Positions 42,856 to 52,949 are shown, numbered from the stretch's first letter. The stretch: 64,000 bases of DNA from Micromonospora citrea (GCF_900090315.1 NZ_FMHZ01000002.1:2458501-2522500); one strand, 5' to 3'. Notes: generated by a model not told the origin, from the sequence alone. A program made the numbers and translations.

Positions 42856-45387
42856 TCAGGAGGCGCCGTCGGCGCGCAGCGGCAGGACGTTGGGGCGGGC
42901 CTCGTCGAGCAGGGTGCCGAGCACCGCGCCGATCTTGTCGGCCGGCATCGGCTTGAAGAAGTGGTATCCCTGGGCGGCGGTGCAGCCCAGCTCGGCCAGG
43001 GCCGAGCGCTGCTCGGCGGTCTCCACGCCCTCGGCGACCACCCGCAGCCCCAGCTCGTGGGCCAGCCCGACGGTGGTACGCACGATCGCCGCCGCCTCCG
43101 GCGAGTCGGCCATCCGGATCACGAAGGAGCGGTCCACCTTGAGCTCGTCCACGGCGATCCGGGTGAGGAACGTCAGCGAGGAGAAGCCGGTGCCGAAGTC
43201 GTCGACGGCGAGCTGCACGCCCATCGACCGCAGGGTGGCGAGCACCTCGTCGATGATCTCCAGCTCGCTCATCACCACCGTCTCGGTGATCTCCAGGACC
43301 AGCCGTTCCGGCGGCACCTGGTGCCGCCGCAGGGCGTCGGAGATCTCGGTCGGCAGGCGGGGGTCGAGCAGGCTGCGCGCCGACAGGTTGACCGAGATCG
43401 GCACGTCGAGCCCGTCCCTGGCCCAGCCGGCGGCCACGGCGAGCGCCTTGTCCAGCACGTAGCGGGTGAACGTGCCGAGCTGCTCGCTGTTCTCCACCGG
43501 GCGGATGAAGTCGTGCGGGCCGAGCCAGCCCCGGCGCGGGTGACGCCAGCGGATCAGCGCCTCCACCCCGGTCGGCGCGCCGGTGGCCAGGTCGACCGCC
43601 GGCTGCAACGCCAACACCAGCTGGTCGTCGGTCTTCAGCGCCTCGCGCAGCTCGGCCAGCAGGGCCAGCTGGTCGGTGCTCGCGGCGTCCCGGGTGGCGT
43701 CGTACGCGGCGACGCTGCCGCCGCCCTCCTTGGCCTGGTACATCGCGATGTCGGCCCGGCGCAGCAGCTCGGTCAGGTCGGCGGTGCCGGCGTCGGCGAC
43801 CACCACCCCGACGGAGACCTCGACGGACATCCGCACCCCGGCCACCTCGGTCGGCGCGGCCAGCCGCTCGGCGATCTCCCGGGCCTGCCGCAGCGCGTAC
43901 GCCATCGGGGCGGTCCGGTCACCGAGCACCGGGACCGACGTCAGCAGCAGCGCGAACTCGTCGCCGCCGAGCCGGGCGAGCAGGTCCCCGGGGCGGGCGA
44001 GGGTGCCGAGCCGGTTCGCGGTCAGCCGCAGCAGCTGGTCGCCCGCGGCGTGCCCGAGGGTGTCGTTGACCTCCTTGAACTGGTCGATGTCGAGCAGCAG
44101 CAGCGCCACCGGATGGTCGTGGGCGAGCTGCCGCAGCGCCTGGTCGCCTTTGCTGAGCAGGGCCGACCGGTTCACCAGCCCGGTGAGCTGGTCGTGCACC
44201 GCCTCGTACGACGAGCGGGCGGTGACCAGCCGCAGCTCCCGGTGGGTGGCGGCGTCGTGCAGGGCGGCGGCGAGGGCGTCGCCGTACGCGGCCACCGCGT
44301 CGCGTTCGCGGGCGCTCGGCGGCGCCGAGCGCGGGAAGCGGACCCGCAGCTCACCGACCCGCGCGGCGCCCACGGTCAGGGTGCGGACCAGCTCCTGCTC
44401 CTCGGGATCGGGCGGGCCCGGCGGCGCGACCTCCCGGTCGACCAGGTGACCGCCCGGGTCGCCCCGGTAGCGCCGCCACCGGCCGTCGCCCCGGGCGACG
44501 TCGACGTCGACGAGTTCGGCGTTGAACAACGTCAGCGCGCCGGCCACCGCCGCGGTGGCGACCCCCCGCTCGTCGAGCTGGTTGAGGGCGGCGGTGGCCT
44601 CGGCGAAGGCCCGCCAGGTGCGGCGCTCCTGGTCGGCGCGGAGCCGGTGCCGGTAGGTCTGCTGGAGCAGCCAGAGCGCCGGCGGGAGCAGCAGCAGCCA
44701 GCGCGCGTCGAGTTCGAGCAGCGCCACCACGGCCAGCCCGACGCCGACGTTGCCGACGAACATCAGCAGCTTGCCGCGGAGCGCGGCGAACAGCGGCGGG
44801 AGGATCGGGATGCCGTGGCGCAGCGCCAGGTTGGCCCCGCCCAGCCAGGCGGTGGCGAGCAGGTAGGTCACCGACCCGGCGACCACGGCCAGGGCGAGCC
44901 CCGGCGTCGGCGCGGCGAGCAGCGGCTCGCCGAGCGCGGTGGTGACCGCGACGGCCAGCGCGGTGGCGGCGGTCAGCGAGCCGGCGATCCGGACGACCTC
45001 GAGCACCGGCCGGCGGTCGCCCAGCAGCGACATCGCCGTCCAGGCGAGCCCGGCGCCGAGCAGCGTGGCGGAGGGCAGCCAGCCGCCGGGCGCGAGGTGG
45101 AGGCAGACGATCAGTGCGGCCTCGCCCCAGGTGATGCTCACCATGCCGGCGGCGGCGCGGAACCGCAGCCGGGCGAGCTGGGCGACGGCGATCACGACCA
45201 CGGCGACGCCGAAGCGGGCCGGCCCACCGAGCGGGTCGTCGGCGGGCAGGCGCGTCGGCAGGGTCCAGCCGACCGCGGCGACGACCAGGGCGGTCAGCGC
45301 GACGGCGGCGGTGAGCAGGAGCAGCCGTGGCGGGGTGCCGCGGCTTTCGAGCCGGTCGGACGACTCGCCGGCCCTGCCGGAGGTCAC
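42856..45387 (-). CDS. Membrane-bound GGDEF-EAL cyclic-di-GMP protein
   Basis: 843 residues: about six to eight membrane helices (residues ~20-245), a GAF-like cytoplasmic region (~260-385), a GGDEF domain (motif at 474-478, intact) and an EAL domain (EAL at 609-611, with [31 protein letters not shown] and AEGVET). Both active sites look complete, so it may make and destroy c-di-GMP. In actinomycetes this messenger controls development through BldD. GTG start after GGAGGGGG. Confidence 0.92.
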   Translation of the reverse strand: MTSGRAGESSDRLESRGTPPRLLLLTAAVALTALVVAAVGWTLPTRLPADDPLGGPARFGVAVVVIAVAQLARLRFRAAAGMVSITWGEAALIVCLHLAPGGWLPSATLLGAGLAWTAMSLLGDRRPVLEVVRIAGSLTAATALAVAVTTALGEPLLAAPTPGLALAVVAGSVTYLLATAWLGGANLALRHGIPILPPLFAALRGKLLMFVGNVGVGLAVVALLELDARWLLLLPPALWLLQQTYRHRLRADQERRTWRAFAEATAALNQLDERGVATAAVAGALTLFNAELVDVDVARGDGRWRRYRGDPGGHLVDREVAPPGPPDPEEQELVRTLTVGAARVGELRVRFPRSAPPSARERDAVAAYGDALAAALHDAATHRELRLVTARSSYEAVHDQLTGLVNRSALLSKGDQALRQLAHDHPVALLLLDIDQFKEVNDTLGHAAGDQLLRLTANRLGTLARPGDLLARLGGDEFALLLTSVPVLGDRTAPMAYALRQAREIAERLAAPTEVAGVRMSVEVSVGVVVADAGTADLTELLRRADIAMYQAKEGGGSVAAYDATRDAASTDQLALLAELREALKTDDQLVLALQPAVDLATGAPTGVEALIRWRHPRRGWLGPHDFIRPVENSEQLGTFTRYVLDKALAVAAGWARDGLDVPISVNLSARSLLDPRLPTEISDALRRHQVPPERLVLEITETVVMSELEIIDEVLATLRSMGVQLAVDDFGTGFSSLTFLTRIAVDELKVDRSFVIRMADSPEAAAIVRTTVGLAHELGLRVVAEGVETAEQRSALAELGCTAAQGYHFFKPMPADKIGAVLGTLLDEARPNVLPLRADGAS

Positions 45388-45509
45388 CGACCCCCTCCGC
45401 CCGCGGGCCGGTCGCCGGTACGCCGGATGGCCGCTGCTGTGGTGGTCATCGGCGCCCCCTCCCGCGCACGGCTCGGGAACTCTTGGTCCCCCGGCGGAAG
45501 GCTAAGGCA

Positions 45510-45545
45510 AACCCGGTGGCCGCAACAGGGGGCGGCAACCGGGTT
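45510..45545. terminator. Hairpin between small membrane gene and GGDEF-EAL gene
   Basis: AACCCGGT and ACCGGGTT with an inner CCGC/GCGG pair. It follows the mca-linked small gene on the minus strand and could end that transcript before the GGDEF-EAL gene. Confidence 0.5.
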
Positions 45546-45565
45546 CGACGTGAATCATGCGTGGA

Positions 45566-45853
45566 CTAGCCGTTGCGGCGCTGCTGGCGCCCGTTGGGAG
45601 CGCCGGCGGATGAATCCTGCGGCCCGGTCCCGTCTGTCGGATCGACGACTGTCGCGTCGGCCCGGTCGACGGGCGACCCCTGCGGCGGGAACCGATCGGG
45701 CAGCCGCCGCAGCCGGGCGTTCATGTTGCGGATCAGCAGGACGGTGGCGGTCGCCAGGATCAGGATGAGGAAGAGGCCCATCGGCCCGGCCAGGCCACCC
45801 GAGCGGGTGTCCCCGAAGTTGTTCTGGGCGAGCACCTGTGCAGCGGTCAGCAT
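45566..45853 (-). CDS. Small single-helix membrane protein downstream of mca
   Basis: 95 residues with one membrane helix (LFLILILATATVLLIRNM, ~27-44) and a polar Pro/Asp/Gln-rich tail. Same strand as mca with 48 bp between them, so probably co-transcribed. ATG preceded by GGAGGAACG. A similar small protein accompanies mca in other actinobacteria. Function unknown. Confidence 0.82.
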   Translation of the reverse strand: MLTAAQVLAQNNFGDTRSGGLAGPMGLFLILILATATVLLIRNMNARLRRLPDRFPPQGSPVDRADATVVDPTDGTGPQDSSAGAPNGRQQRRNG

Positions 45854-45901
45854 GGCGTTCCTCCGGTGTGCGGTTGGTGACCAGGGTAGCCCGCGGCCGG
45901 A

Positions 45902-46783
45902 TCAGCGGGCACGGACCGCCTCGCGCACGCCGGCGAAGAGGTCGGACTCGGGCAGCGGGCTGTCGACCAGCGAGCGGACGAGCTCGAAGTCCTCCGTGGG
46001 CCAGGCCCGCCGCTGCACCTCCATCGGCACGTGGAACCAGAAGCCGTCCGGGTCGATCTGGGTGGCGTGGGCGCGCAGCGCGTCGTCGCGGACCGGGAAG
46101 TAGTCGGCGCACTCGACCCGGGTGGTGATCCGGGGGCCCTTGTCGGGCCGGTCGTCCCAGCGCTTGAGCCAGTCCTCGTAGGGCGACTCCAGGCCGACGG
46201 CGAGCATCGCCTCGTGCAGTGCGGTGATCTTGCCCTTGGAGAAGCCGATGTCGTAGTAGAGCTTGAGCGGCTGCCACGGCTCGCCCAGCTCCGGGTAGCG
46301 CCCGGGGTCGCCGGCCGCGTCGAAGGCGGCCACGCTGATCTTGTGGGTCATGATGTGGTCGGGGTGCGGGTAGCCGCCCTCCTCGTCGTAGGTGGTGACG
46401 ACGTGCGGGCGGAACTGGCGCATCAGCCGCACCAGCGGCCCGGCCGCCACCTCGACGTCCTGCAGGGCGAAGCAGCCCTCCGGCAGCGGCGGCAGCGGGT
46501 CGCCCTCGGGCAGGCCGGAGTCGACGAAGCCGAGCCACGCCTGCTCGACGCCGAGGATGGCCCGCGCGGCGTCCATCTCGGCGCGCCGGATCTCGGCGAT
46601 GTTGGCCCACACGTCGGGGCGGTCCATCTTGGGGTTGAGCACGCTGCCGCGCTCACCGCCGGTGCACGTGACCACCAGGACGTCCACGCCCTCGGCCACG
46701 TATTTCGCGGTGGTCGCGGCACCCTTGCTCGACTCGTCGTCTGGGTGCGCGTGAACGGCCATCAGGCGCAGTCGCTCTGCCAA
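45902..46783 (-). CDS. mca: Mycothiol S-conjugate amidase
   Basis: 293-residue zinc amidase cleaving mycothiol S-conjugates to a mercapturic acid and GlcN-Ins, used to export electrophiles. AHPDDES (H13, D16) and PHPDH supply the zinc ligands; [15 protein letters not shown] is typical of Mca rather than the deacetylase MshB. Start is TTG 46783, giving [16 protein letters not shown]. Normal length. Confidence 0.93.
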   Translation of the reverse strand: MAERLRLMAVHAHPDDESSKGAATTAKYVAEGVDVLVVTCTGGERGSVLNPKMDRPDVWANIAEIRRAEMDAARAILGVEQAWLGFVDSGLPEGDPLPPLPEGCFALQDVEVAAGPLVRLMRQFRPHVVTTYDEEGGYPHPDHIMTHKISVAAFDAAGDPGRYPELGEPWQPLKLYYDIGFSKGKITALHEAMLAVGLESPYEDWLKRWDDRPDKGPRITTRVECADYFPVRDDALRAHATQIDPDGFWFHVPMEVQRRAWPTEDFELVRSLVDSPLPESDLFAGVREAVRAR

Positions 46784-46976
46784 CGTCGGCGCTCCTCGTC
46801 TCTGCCTCCCGGCGGATCCCCCCGCGGGACCGCCCGGCTGACCTGCCGGAATCCTCCCCCCGCGCCGAGACCTGCCGGTGCCGACGTGTCATTCTTGACG
46901 ACGGGACGGGCTGGGAGGATGGAACTCTGCCATTCTTGCCGATGCCGCCGACAACAACGCCAGGAGATACCCGCCG

Positions 46977-47411
46977 GTGACCGAGACGCACGCCACACCC
47001 GCCACCGGCGCGCCGGTCTTCCCGCCCGGCCGCTACGGCCGCCGCCGGGAGCCCGGCCGCCGCCGCCCGCTGCTGGTGGCGCTGCTGGCGGTCGCCCTCG
47101 TCGCGGTCCTCAGCCTGATCGCGGTCCGGCTCTACCGGCAGTACGGCGACCCGAACTACGACGCCCAGGTGATCACCTACACCGGGATCACCGACAGCCA
47201 GGTGCTCGTCGACTTCCGGGTGACCGTGCCCGAGGGCGGGTCGGCGGTGTGCCTGCTGCGCGCCCGCGACCGGGCCGGCGCGGAGGTGGGCCGGGAAGAG
47301 GTCACGGTGGCCGCCCGGCCCGACCAGCGGCAGGTGACGACCCAGCACCGGCTGGCCACCAGCGCCCGGCCCTTCGTCGGCGAGGTGGTGCGCTGCCGGC
47401 CGCCGGCCTGA
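46977..47411 (+). CDS. DUF4307 membrane-anchored protein
   Basis: 144 residues: basic cytoplasmic head (RYGRRREPGRRRP), one membrane helix (~32-50) and an extracytoplasmic domain (~55-144) with two Cys that may form a disulfide (VCLLRAR and VVRCRPP). Matches the actinobacterial DUF4307 family found between mca and greA. GTG start after AGGAG. Function unknown. Confidence 0.85.
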   Translation: MTETHATPATGAPVFPPGRYGRRREPGRRRPLLVALLAVALVAVLSLIAVRLYRQYGDPNYDAQVITYTGITDSQVLVDFRVTVPEGGSAVCLLRARDRAGAEVGREEVTVAARPDQRQVTTQHRLATSARPFVGEVVRCRPPA

Positions 47412-47562
47412 GCGGCCACGACGCGGGCCGGGCGCGCCGGCACGACGAGCCGGCGGCGCGGAACGCGGCCCCGCCGGTGATCGTCCACACCCCCGTGTCG
47501 TACCGCACTGGTAACTTGGAGTTTCACCTGTCAGCCAGCACGCACATCTGAGGAGATCGCCT

Positions 47563-48060
47563 GTGTCCACTGGCAACGAGGCGCCCGCCACCTGGCTGTC
47601 CCAGGACGCGTACGACCGGCTCCAGGCCGAGCTCGACGAGCTGATCGCCAACCGGCCGGTCATCGCCGCCGAGATCAACGCCCGGCGCGAGGAGGGCGAC
47701 CTGCGGGAGAACGGTGGCTACCACGCTGCCCGCGAGGAGCAGGGCAAGGCCGAGGGGCGCATCCTCTACCTCAAGGAACTGCTCCGCACCGCGCAGGTCG
47801 GCGAGGCGCCGACCGCCGACGTGGTGTCCCCCGGCATGGTCGTCACGATCTACTTCGACGACGACAAGGACGACACCGAGACGTTCCTGCTCGGCTCCCG
47901 GGAGATCGCCTCGACCACCGAGCTGACGGTCTACAGCCCCGAGTCGGCGCTGGGCAAGGCGATCCTGGGTGGGCGGGCCGGTCAGACCTGCACCTACACC
48001 GCCCCCAGCGGCGCCGACATCAAGGTGACCGTGGTCAGCTTCGAGCCGTTCTCCGGCTGA
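47563..48060 (+). CDS. greA: Transcription elongation factor GreA
   Basis: 165-residue GreA: N-terminal coiled coil with the acidic tip (INARREEGDLRENGGYHAAREEQGKAEGRI) that enters the RNA polymerase secondary channel and promotes transcript cleavage, and the C-terminal FKBP-like domain (SPGMVVTIYFDDDKDDTETFLLG, YSPESALGKAILG). GTG start after AGGAG. Length typical of actinobacterial GreA. Confidence 0.95.
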   Translation: MSTGNEAPATWLSQDAYDRLQAELDELIANRPVIAAEINARREEGDLRENGGYHAAREEQGKAEGRILYLKELLRTAQVGEAPTADVVSPGMVVTIYFDDDKDDTETFLLGSREIASTTELTVYSPESALGKAILGGRAGQTCTYTAPSGADIKVTVVSFEPFSG

Positions 48061-48105
48061 CCCGCGCCGCCCGGGCCGAGCCCGGGCGACCACCCGCACG
48101 ACCCC

Positions 48106-48141
48106 GCTGAGGCGTGGCACCCACCGGTGTCACGCCTCAGC
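48106..48141. terminator. 15-bp hairpin between greA and ilvA
   Basis: GCTGAGGCGTGGCAC pairs with GTGTCACGCCTCAGC (one mismatch) across a six-base loop; the ilvA stop codon is within the distal arm. Serves both convergent genes. Confidence 0.8.
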
Positions 48142-49350
48142 CGCGAAGACCACCTGGTAGCCGCTGGCCCGCAGCGCGCTGATCAGCGTGTCGGAGTGCT
48201 CGACGCCACGCGTCTCCACCGACAGCGCCACCTCCACCTCGCCCAGGCGCAGGTGCGGGTTGGCCCGCTGGTGCTCCACGTCCACCACGTTCGCGCGGTG
48301 CTCGGCGATCTCGCTGAGCAGGGAGGCGAGCTGCCCCGGGCGGTCCGAGCAGCGCACGGTGACCCGCAGGTAGCGCCCCGCCGCGGCGAGGCCGTGCTCG
48401 ATCACCCGTAGCATCAGCAGCGGGTCGATGTTGCCGCCGGAGAGCACCGCCACCACGGGCGCCTGCACCTCGACAGCGCCCGCGAGCAGCGCCGCCACGC
48501 CCACCGCGCCCGCCGGCTCCACCACCTGCTTGCCGCGCTCCAGCAGCATCAGCAGCGCCCGGGAGATGTCCTCCTCGGAGACCGTGACGATCTCGTCGAC
48601 GAGCTTCCGGACGTGGGTGAAGGTCAGCTCCCCCGGCCGGCCGACGGCGATGCCGTCCGCGATCGTGCTGAACGACGGCAGGCGCACCGGCTCGCCGGCC
48701 ACCAGGCTCGGCGGGAAGGCCGCCGCGCTGGCCGCCTGCACGCCGACGATCCGCACGTCCGGCCGCAGCGCCTTGGCGGCCACCGCCATGCCGGAGACCA
48801 GGCCGCCGCCGCCCACCCCGGTGATGATCGTCCTGACCTCGGGGCACTGTTCGAGGATCTCCAGGGCCACCGTGCCCTGGCCGGCGATCACGTCCCGGTG
48901 GTCGAACGGGTGGATCAGCGTCGCCCCGGTTCGCTCGGCGAAGGTCTGCGCCGCCACCAGGGACTCGTCGACGGTGTTGCCGACCAGTTCGACCTGGGCG
49001 CCGTAGCCCTTCGTGGCGGCGACCTTCGGCAGCGGCGCGTTCACCGGCATGAAGACCGTCGCGTGCGTGCCGACCAGGCCGGCGGCGAGCGCCACCCCCT
49101 GGGCGTGGTTGCCCGCGCTCGCCGCGACCACGCCGTTGGCCCGCTCCGCCTCCGACAGCCGGGAGATCCGCACGTACGCGCCGCGCACCTTGTAGGAGCC
49201 GGCGCGTTGCAGGTTCTCGCACTTGAGCCACGTCGGCCCGCCCAGCGCCGCGCTCAGCGGGCGGGAGGGCTCCAGCGGGGTGGTGCGGACGACGCCGGCG
49301 AGCAGTTCCCGCGCGGCCCGTACGTCGGCGAGACCGACCAGTTCCGTCAT
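48130..49350 (-). CDS. ilvA: Threonine ammonia-lyase with ACT domain
   Basis: 406-residue PLP enzyme deaminating threonine to 2-oxobutanoate. PLP lysine K54 in NLQRAGSYKVRGAY, SAGNHAQGVALAA phosphate/cofactor segment, glycine loop TGVGGGGLVSGMA. A single C-terminal ACT-like domain (~325-406) places it with the catabolic/short-form group rather than E. coli IlvA with two ACT-like repeats. It could serve isoleucine synthesis or threonine breakdown; no other branched-chain genes nearby. Confidence 0.92.
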   Translation of the reverse strand: MTELVGLADVRAARELLAGVVRTTPLEPSRPLSAALGGPTWLKCENLQRAGSYKVRGAYVRISRLSEAERANGVVAASAGNHAQGVALAAGLVGTHATVFMPVNAPLPKVAATKGYGAQVELVGNTVDESLVAAQTFAERTGATLIHPFDHRDVIAGQGTVALEILEQCPEVRTIITGVGGGGLVSGMAVAAKALRPDVRIVGVQAASAAAFPPSLVAGEPVRLPSFSTIADGIAVGRPGELTFTHVRKLVDEIVTVSEEDISRALLMLLERGKQVVEPAGAVGVAALLAGAVEVQAPVVAVLSGGNIDPLLMLRVIEHGLAAAGRYLRVTVRCSDRPGQLASLLSEIAEHRANVVDVEHQRANPHLRLGEVEVALSVETRGVEHSDTLISALRASGYQVVFAAEA

Positions 49351-49399
49351 GCCCTGATCGTGCCACCCGCCGCCCCCGCCGACGCGCGCACGCCACCGC

Positions 49400-50791
49400 T
49401 CAGACGGTGGCGGGAATGCGCGGGTAGCCGGGGGCGTGGCGGGACCAGGGGGCCTGCATCTCGAACTGCCCGGCGACGCCGAGCAGCAGCAGCTCCGAGC
49501 CGGGCGGGCCGATCAGCTGCACACCGACCGGCAGCCCGTCCGGGCGACGGCCGACCGGCACCACCAGGGCGGGCAGGCCGGCGATGTTCCAGGGCGCGGC
49601 GAACGGGGCGTACCGGATGTTGGTCAGCATGTTGGCCCGCCAGGACCGGCCGGACCAGCTCTCGGCCGCCGGCGGCACGGTGGCCAGGGCGGGGGTGAGC
49701 AGCAGGTCGACCGAGTGGTCGGCGAAGAACCCGATCGAGCGCTCGCGCCAGGCGGCCCGGTCGGCCTCCCGGACGTACCCGCGCCGCTGCGCCCACTCGC
49801 CGAGGGCGACGTGCCGGCGGCTGCGCCGCTGCAGGCCGCGCCGGTCCAGTCCGGCGGCGCGGACGTCGGCGGCCGCCGCGGCGAGCCAGGTCGCGATCCC
49901 CTGCAGGCCCAGCGCCGTCGGGTAGACCGGGTCGGCCGGCACGGTGTCGTGACCGGCGGCGGCCAGCAGCCGGCCGGCGGCGGCCACCGCGTCCCGGTTG
50001 GGGGCGTCGGCGTGCACGCCCCGCACCGGCGAGCGGAGCGAGACGCCCACCCGCAGCCGCTGCGGCGGGACCAGCTTCTCCGGCCGGCGGCCGGCCAGCA
50101 CCGAGAAGCCGACGGCCGCGTCGGCGACCGTGCTGGTGAGCATGCCGTGCTCGGTGAGGCCGAACCAGTCGTCCGCGCCGAGCTGACAGGGGACCACGCC
50201 CCGGCCCGGCTTGAGCCCGACCAGTCCGCAGCAGGCCGCCGGGATGCGGATCGACCCGAGACCGTCGTTGCCGTGGGCGATCGGCACCAGCCCGGCGGCG
50301 ACGGCGGCGGCCGCCCCGCCCGACGACCCGCCGGGAGTACGCCCGGCGTCCCAGGGGTTGCGGGTGACGGCGGTCTCGTCGTCGGTGATGCCCCAGAGGC
50401 CGAGCTCCGGCATCCGGGTCACCCCGAGGATCACCGCGCCGGCGCCGCGCAGCCGGCGGACCACCTCGTGGTCGGCCTCCGCCACCGGCGTACGCACCGC
50501 GGCCGACCCGTTCCAGGTGGGCAGGCCGGCGACCGGGGTGTTCTCCTTCACCGCCACCGGCACCCCGGCCAGCGGCAGGTTGGCCAAATCCTCCTGCTCG
50601 TCGACCTTCTCGGCCTCGGTGATCGCCTCCCCGCCGCGTACCGTGCGGAACGCGGCGAGGTCGGCGTCGACCCGGGCGATGTGGTCCAGGTGGTCGGCGA
50701 CGACCTGGGTGGCTGTGACGTCGCCCCGGCGTACGCCCCGGGCGATCTGCTTGGCGGTCGCCCCCACCCAGGTCGGCATGATGTCCTGCAC
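49400..50791 (-). CDS. Amidase (amidase-signature family)
   Basis: 463-residue amidase-signature hydrolase. Catalytic Lys in GVPVAVKENTPV, Ser-cisSer-Lys neighbourhood in RTPGGSSGGAAAAVAAG, nucleophile region in GNDGLGSIRIPAACCGLVGLKP. Start GTG 50791 has GGAGGG at better spacing than GTG 50797. Cleaves a carboxamide of unknown identity. 22 bp downstream of the cystathionine gamma-synthase gene on the same strand, so possibly co-transcribed. Confidence 0.9.
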   Translation of the reverse strand: MQDIMPTWVGATAKQIARGVRRGDVTATQVVADHLDHIARVDADLAAFRTVRGGEAITEAEKVDEQEDLANLPLAGVPVAVKENTPVAGLPTWNGSAAVRTPVAEADHEVVRRLRGAGAVILGVTRMPELGLWGITDDETAVTRNPWDAGRTPGGSSGGAAAAVAAGLVPIAHGNDGLGSIRIPAACCGLVGLKPGRGVVPCQLGADDWFGLTEHGMLTSTVADAAVGFSVLAGRRPEKLVPPQRLRVGVSLRSPVRGVHADAPNRDAVAAAGRLLAAAGHDTVPADPVYPTALGLQGIATWLAAAAADVRAAGLDRRGLQRRSRRHVALGEWAQRRGYVREADRAAWRERSIGFFADHSVDLLLTPALATVPPAAESWSGRSWRANMLTNIRYAPFAAPWNIAGLPALVVPVGRRPDGLPVGVQLIGPPGSELLLLGVAGQFEMQAPWSRHAPGYPRIPATV

Positions 50792-50813
50792 GGCCACCCT
50801 CCCTCACCAGCGG

Positions 50814-51956
50814 TCAGCCCAGCGCCTGCTCCAGATCGGCGAGCAGGTCGTCGACCGTCTCGATGCCGACAGACAGTCGCACGAGATCGCCGGGAACTTC
50901 AAGCGGCGAGCCGGCAGCACTTGCGTGTGTCATCCGGCCCGGGTGCTCGATCAGGGATTCCACGCCGCCGAGCGACTCGGCGAGCACGAAGAGCTTGGCC
51001 CGGTTGCAGATCTCGACGGCGTGCTCCTCGCCGCCGGCGGCCCGGAAGGAGATCATCCCGCCGAACCGGCGCATCTGCTTGGCGGCCACCTCGTGGCCGG
51101 GGTGCGAGGGCAGCCCCGGGTAGATGACCTGGCCGACCCTGGCGTGCCCGTCCAGGTAGGCCGCGATCCGCTCGGCGTTGTCGCAGTGCCGGTCCATGCG
51201 TACGCCCAGGGTCTTGATGCCGCGCAGGGTGAGCCACGCGTCGAAGGGGCCGTTGATCGCGCCCATCGCGTTCTGGTGGTAGCGCAGTTCCTCGCCGAGC
51301 CCGGCGTCGGCCGCGACCAGCGCGCCGCCGACCACGTCGGAGTGGCCGCCGACGTACTTGGTGGTCGAGTGCACCACCACGTCCGCGCCGTGCGCGATCG
51401 GCTGCTGGAGGTAGGGCGAGGCGAAGGTGTTGTCGACCACCAGCAGGGCGCCGGCGTCGTGCGCGACGGCGGCCAGCGCGGCGATGTCGGCGATGCCGAG
51501 CAGCGGGTTGGTCGGCGTCTCCACCCAGACGATCTTCGTGCTGCCGGGGCGGATCGCGGCCCGGATCGCGTCCGGGTCGGAGACCTTGGCCGGGGTGAAG
51601 TCCAGCCCCCAGCGCTCGGCGACCCGGGCGAAGAGGCGGTACGTGCCGCCGTACGCGTCGTCCGGGATCACCACGTGGTCGCCCGGCTTGCAGACGGTGC
51701 GCAGCAGGGTGTCCTCAGCGGCCAGGCCGCTGGCGAAGGCGAGCCCGACCGACCCGCCCTCCAGCGCGGCGAGGCACTCCTGGAGCGCGTCGCGGGTCGG
51801 GTTGCCGGAGCGGCTGTACTCGTAGCCCAGCCGGGGCGCGCCGACGGCGTCCTGGGCGTAGGTGCTGGTCTGGTAGATCGGTGGGATCACCGCGCCGGTG
51901 CGGGCCTCGGGGTCCTGACCGGCGTGGATGGCGAGCGTCTCGAAGCCGTGACTCAT
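50814..51956 (-). CDS. metB: Cystathionine gamma-synthase
   Basis: 380-residue Cys/Met-metabolism PLP enzyme joining an activated homoserine to cysteine. PLP lysine K200 in VVVHSTTKYVGGHSDVVGG, N-terminal GFETLAIHAGQDPEARTGAVIPPIYQTSTY, C-terminal SLGGVESLIEHPGRMTHAS. Motifs are shared with cystathionine gamma-lyase; MetB is preferred because of the cbs gene in the same window and the usual annotation, but lyase activity is possible. Confidence 0.88.
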   Translation of the reverse strand: MSHGFETLAIHAGQDPEARTGAVIPPIYQTSTYAQDAVGAPRLGYEYSRSGNPTRDALQECLAALEGGSVGLAFASGLAAEDTLLRTVCKPGDHVVIPDDAYGGTYRLFARVAERWGLDFTPAKVSDPDAIRAAIRPGSTKIVWVETPTNPLLGIADIAALAAVAHDAGALLVVDNTFASPYLQQPIAHGADVVVHSTTKYVGGHSDVVGGALVAADAGLGEELRYHQNAMGAINGPFDAWLTLRGIKTLGVRMDRHCDNAERIAAYLDGHARVGQVIYPGLPSHPGHEVAAKQMRRFGGMISFRAAGGEEHAVEICNRAKLFVLAESLGGVESLIEHPGRMTHASAAGSPLEVPGDLVRLSVGIETVDDLLADLEQALG

Positions 51957-52098
51957 TCCCGGAACGTTAGTCGTCCAGCCCGTCCCGGCCGATGGAACCC
52001 GGGGCAGGTCACCTCCGGCCGGCCGCGCCGCTCCCGCTGGTGGGCCGACCGTCGCCGGTGCACCCCGCTCGCCGGACGGACGGGACTACCCTGCCGGG

Positions 52099-52509
52099 AT
52101 GAGCGGGTGCGTGTTCTGCGGCATCGTGGCGGGCGACGTGCCGGCGTTCCGGGTGGCCGACGAGCCGGACGGCGTGGCCTTCCTGGACAGCCGGCCGGTC
52201 TTCAAGGGACACGTGCTCGTGGTGCCCCGCACCCACCTGGTCACGCTGGTCGACCTGCCGGCCGACGCGCTCGCCGGCTACTTCGGCCTGGTCCGGCGGC
52301 TCGCGGTGGCGGTGGAGACCGGTCTGGGGGCCGGCGGGACGTTCGTGGCGATGAACAACAAGGTGTCCCAGTCCGTCCCCCACCTGCACACCCACGTGGT
52401 GCCCCGGACCAAGGGAGACGGGCTGCGCGGCTTCTTCTGGCCCCGCACCCGCTACGCCGACGACGCCGAGGCCGAGGCTCACGCCGCCCGGATCACCGCG
52501 GCCCTCTGA
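52099..52509 (+). CDS. HIT family protein
   Basis: 136 residues with the Hint-branch signature HLHTHVV (HxHxHxx) and N-terminal zinc-binding CVFCGIVAGDVPAFRV. It probably hydrolyses a nucleotide phosphoramidate or nucleotidyl conjugate. ATG start. Divergent from metB. Confidence 0.9.
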   Translation: MSGCVFCGIVAGDVPAFRVADEPDGVAFLDSRPVFKGHVLVVPRTHLVTLVDLPADALAGYFGLVRRLAVAVETGLGAGGTFVAMNNKVSQSVPHLHTHVVPRTKGDGLRGFFWPRTRYADDAEAEAHAARITAAL

Positions 52510-52528
52510 CGCGCGGGCGGGCGTCTCC

Positions 52529-52566
52529 GGGCGCTCGTCGGCGCCCGTGGACGCTCGTCGGCGTCC
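52529..52566 (+). terminator. Two tandem hairpins with compensatory base change
   Basis: GGGCGC-TCGTCG-GCGCCC followed by GGACGC-TCGTCG-GCGTCC. The loops are identical and the third base pair has changed G-C to A-T in both arms, so the stem is maintained. Located 20 bp after the HIT stop. Confidence 0.65.
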
Positions 52567-52646
52567 GATCGCCGTGACACAGGGTAGCAACCGGGACTGT
52601 TTACTTTCCGTGACGACCGGGCGCGGGCCCTCCATCCCGCTTTCGC

Positions 52647-52774
52647 CCCTTTGCTCTGCACCCGAATACGCACCACGGCGCTGACCTGCGACGACGCCAG
52701 ACGCAGGTTCGGCGGCGGCAGGCACGATCGGCCACGCACGGTGACTGGCGCGTATGGGTATGCAGAGCAAAGGG
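52647..52774. repeat. Intergenic inverted-repeat element (MITE- or REP-like)
   Basis: Perfect 14-bp terminal inverted repeats CCCTTTGCTCTGCA and TGCAGAGCAAAGGG, with a further TACGC/GCGTA pair and an inner ACCTGCG/CGCAGGT stem. The total is ~128 bp with no coding capacity. Confidence 0.65.
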
Positions 52775-52949
52775 CGTGCGGCGGGATCGGCCCGCTCGCA
52801 CCGGACGTTACCGAGCGCAACCACGCCGTGATCCTGTGGTCCGCCGCCGCCCTCGTCACGGCGGCACCCGCCTGAGTGTGGGCGGAGCGGGTAAGGAAGG
52901 CGGGTCCGGCGGTGTTGCACGCTGGGAGAGGTACGAGAGGAGTCCCACC

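Larger units (their letters stand above)
52510..52949. other. 440-bp intergenic region with palindromic elements
   Basis: No gene. Contains two tandem hairpins just behind the HIT gene and a 131-bp folded element; the last ~170 bp presumably carry the msrA promoter. Confidence 0.65.

Noticed and set aside
45388..45565. A riboswitch (c-di-GMP or c-di-AMP) ahead of the GGDEF-EAL gene
   Set aside because: The hairpin at 45510-45545 is the only clear structure; none of the conserved sequence blocks of GEMM or ydaO elements could be matched.
50794..50815. Separate short gene between the amidase and cystathionine gamma-synthase genes
   Set aside because: The 22-bp space holds only the amidase ribosome-binding site; the upstream GTG merely extends the amidase by two codons.
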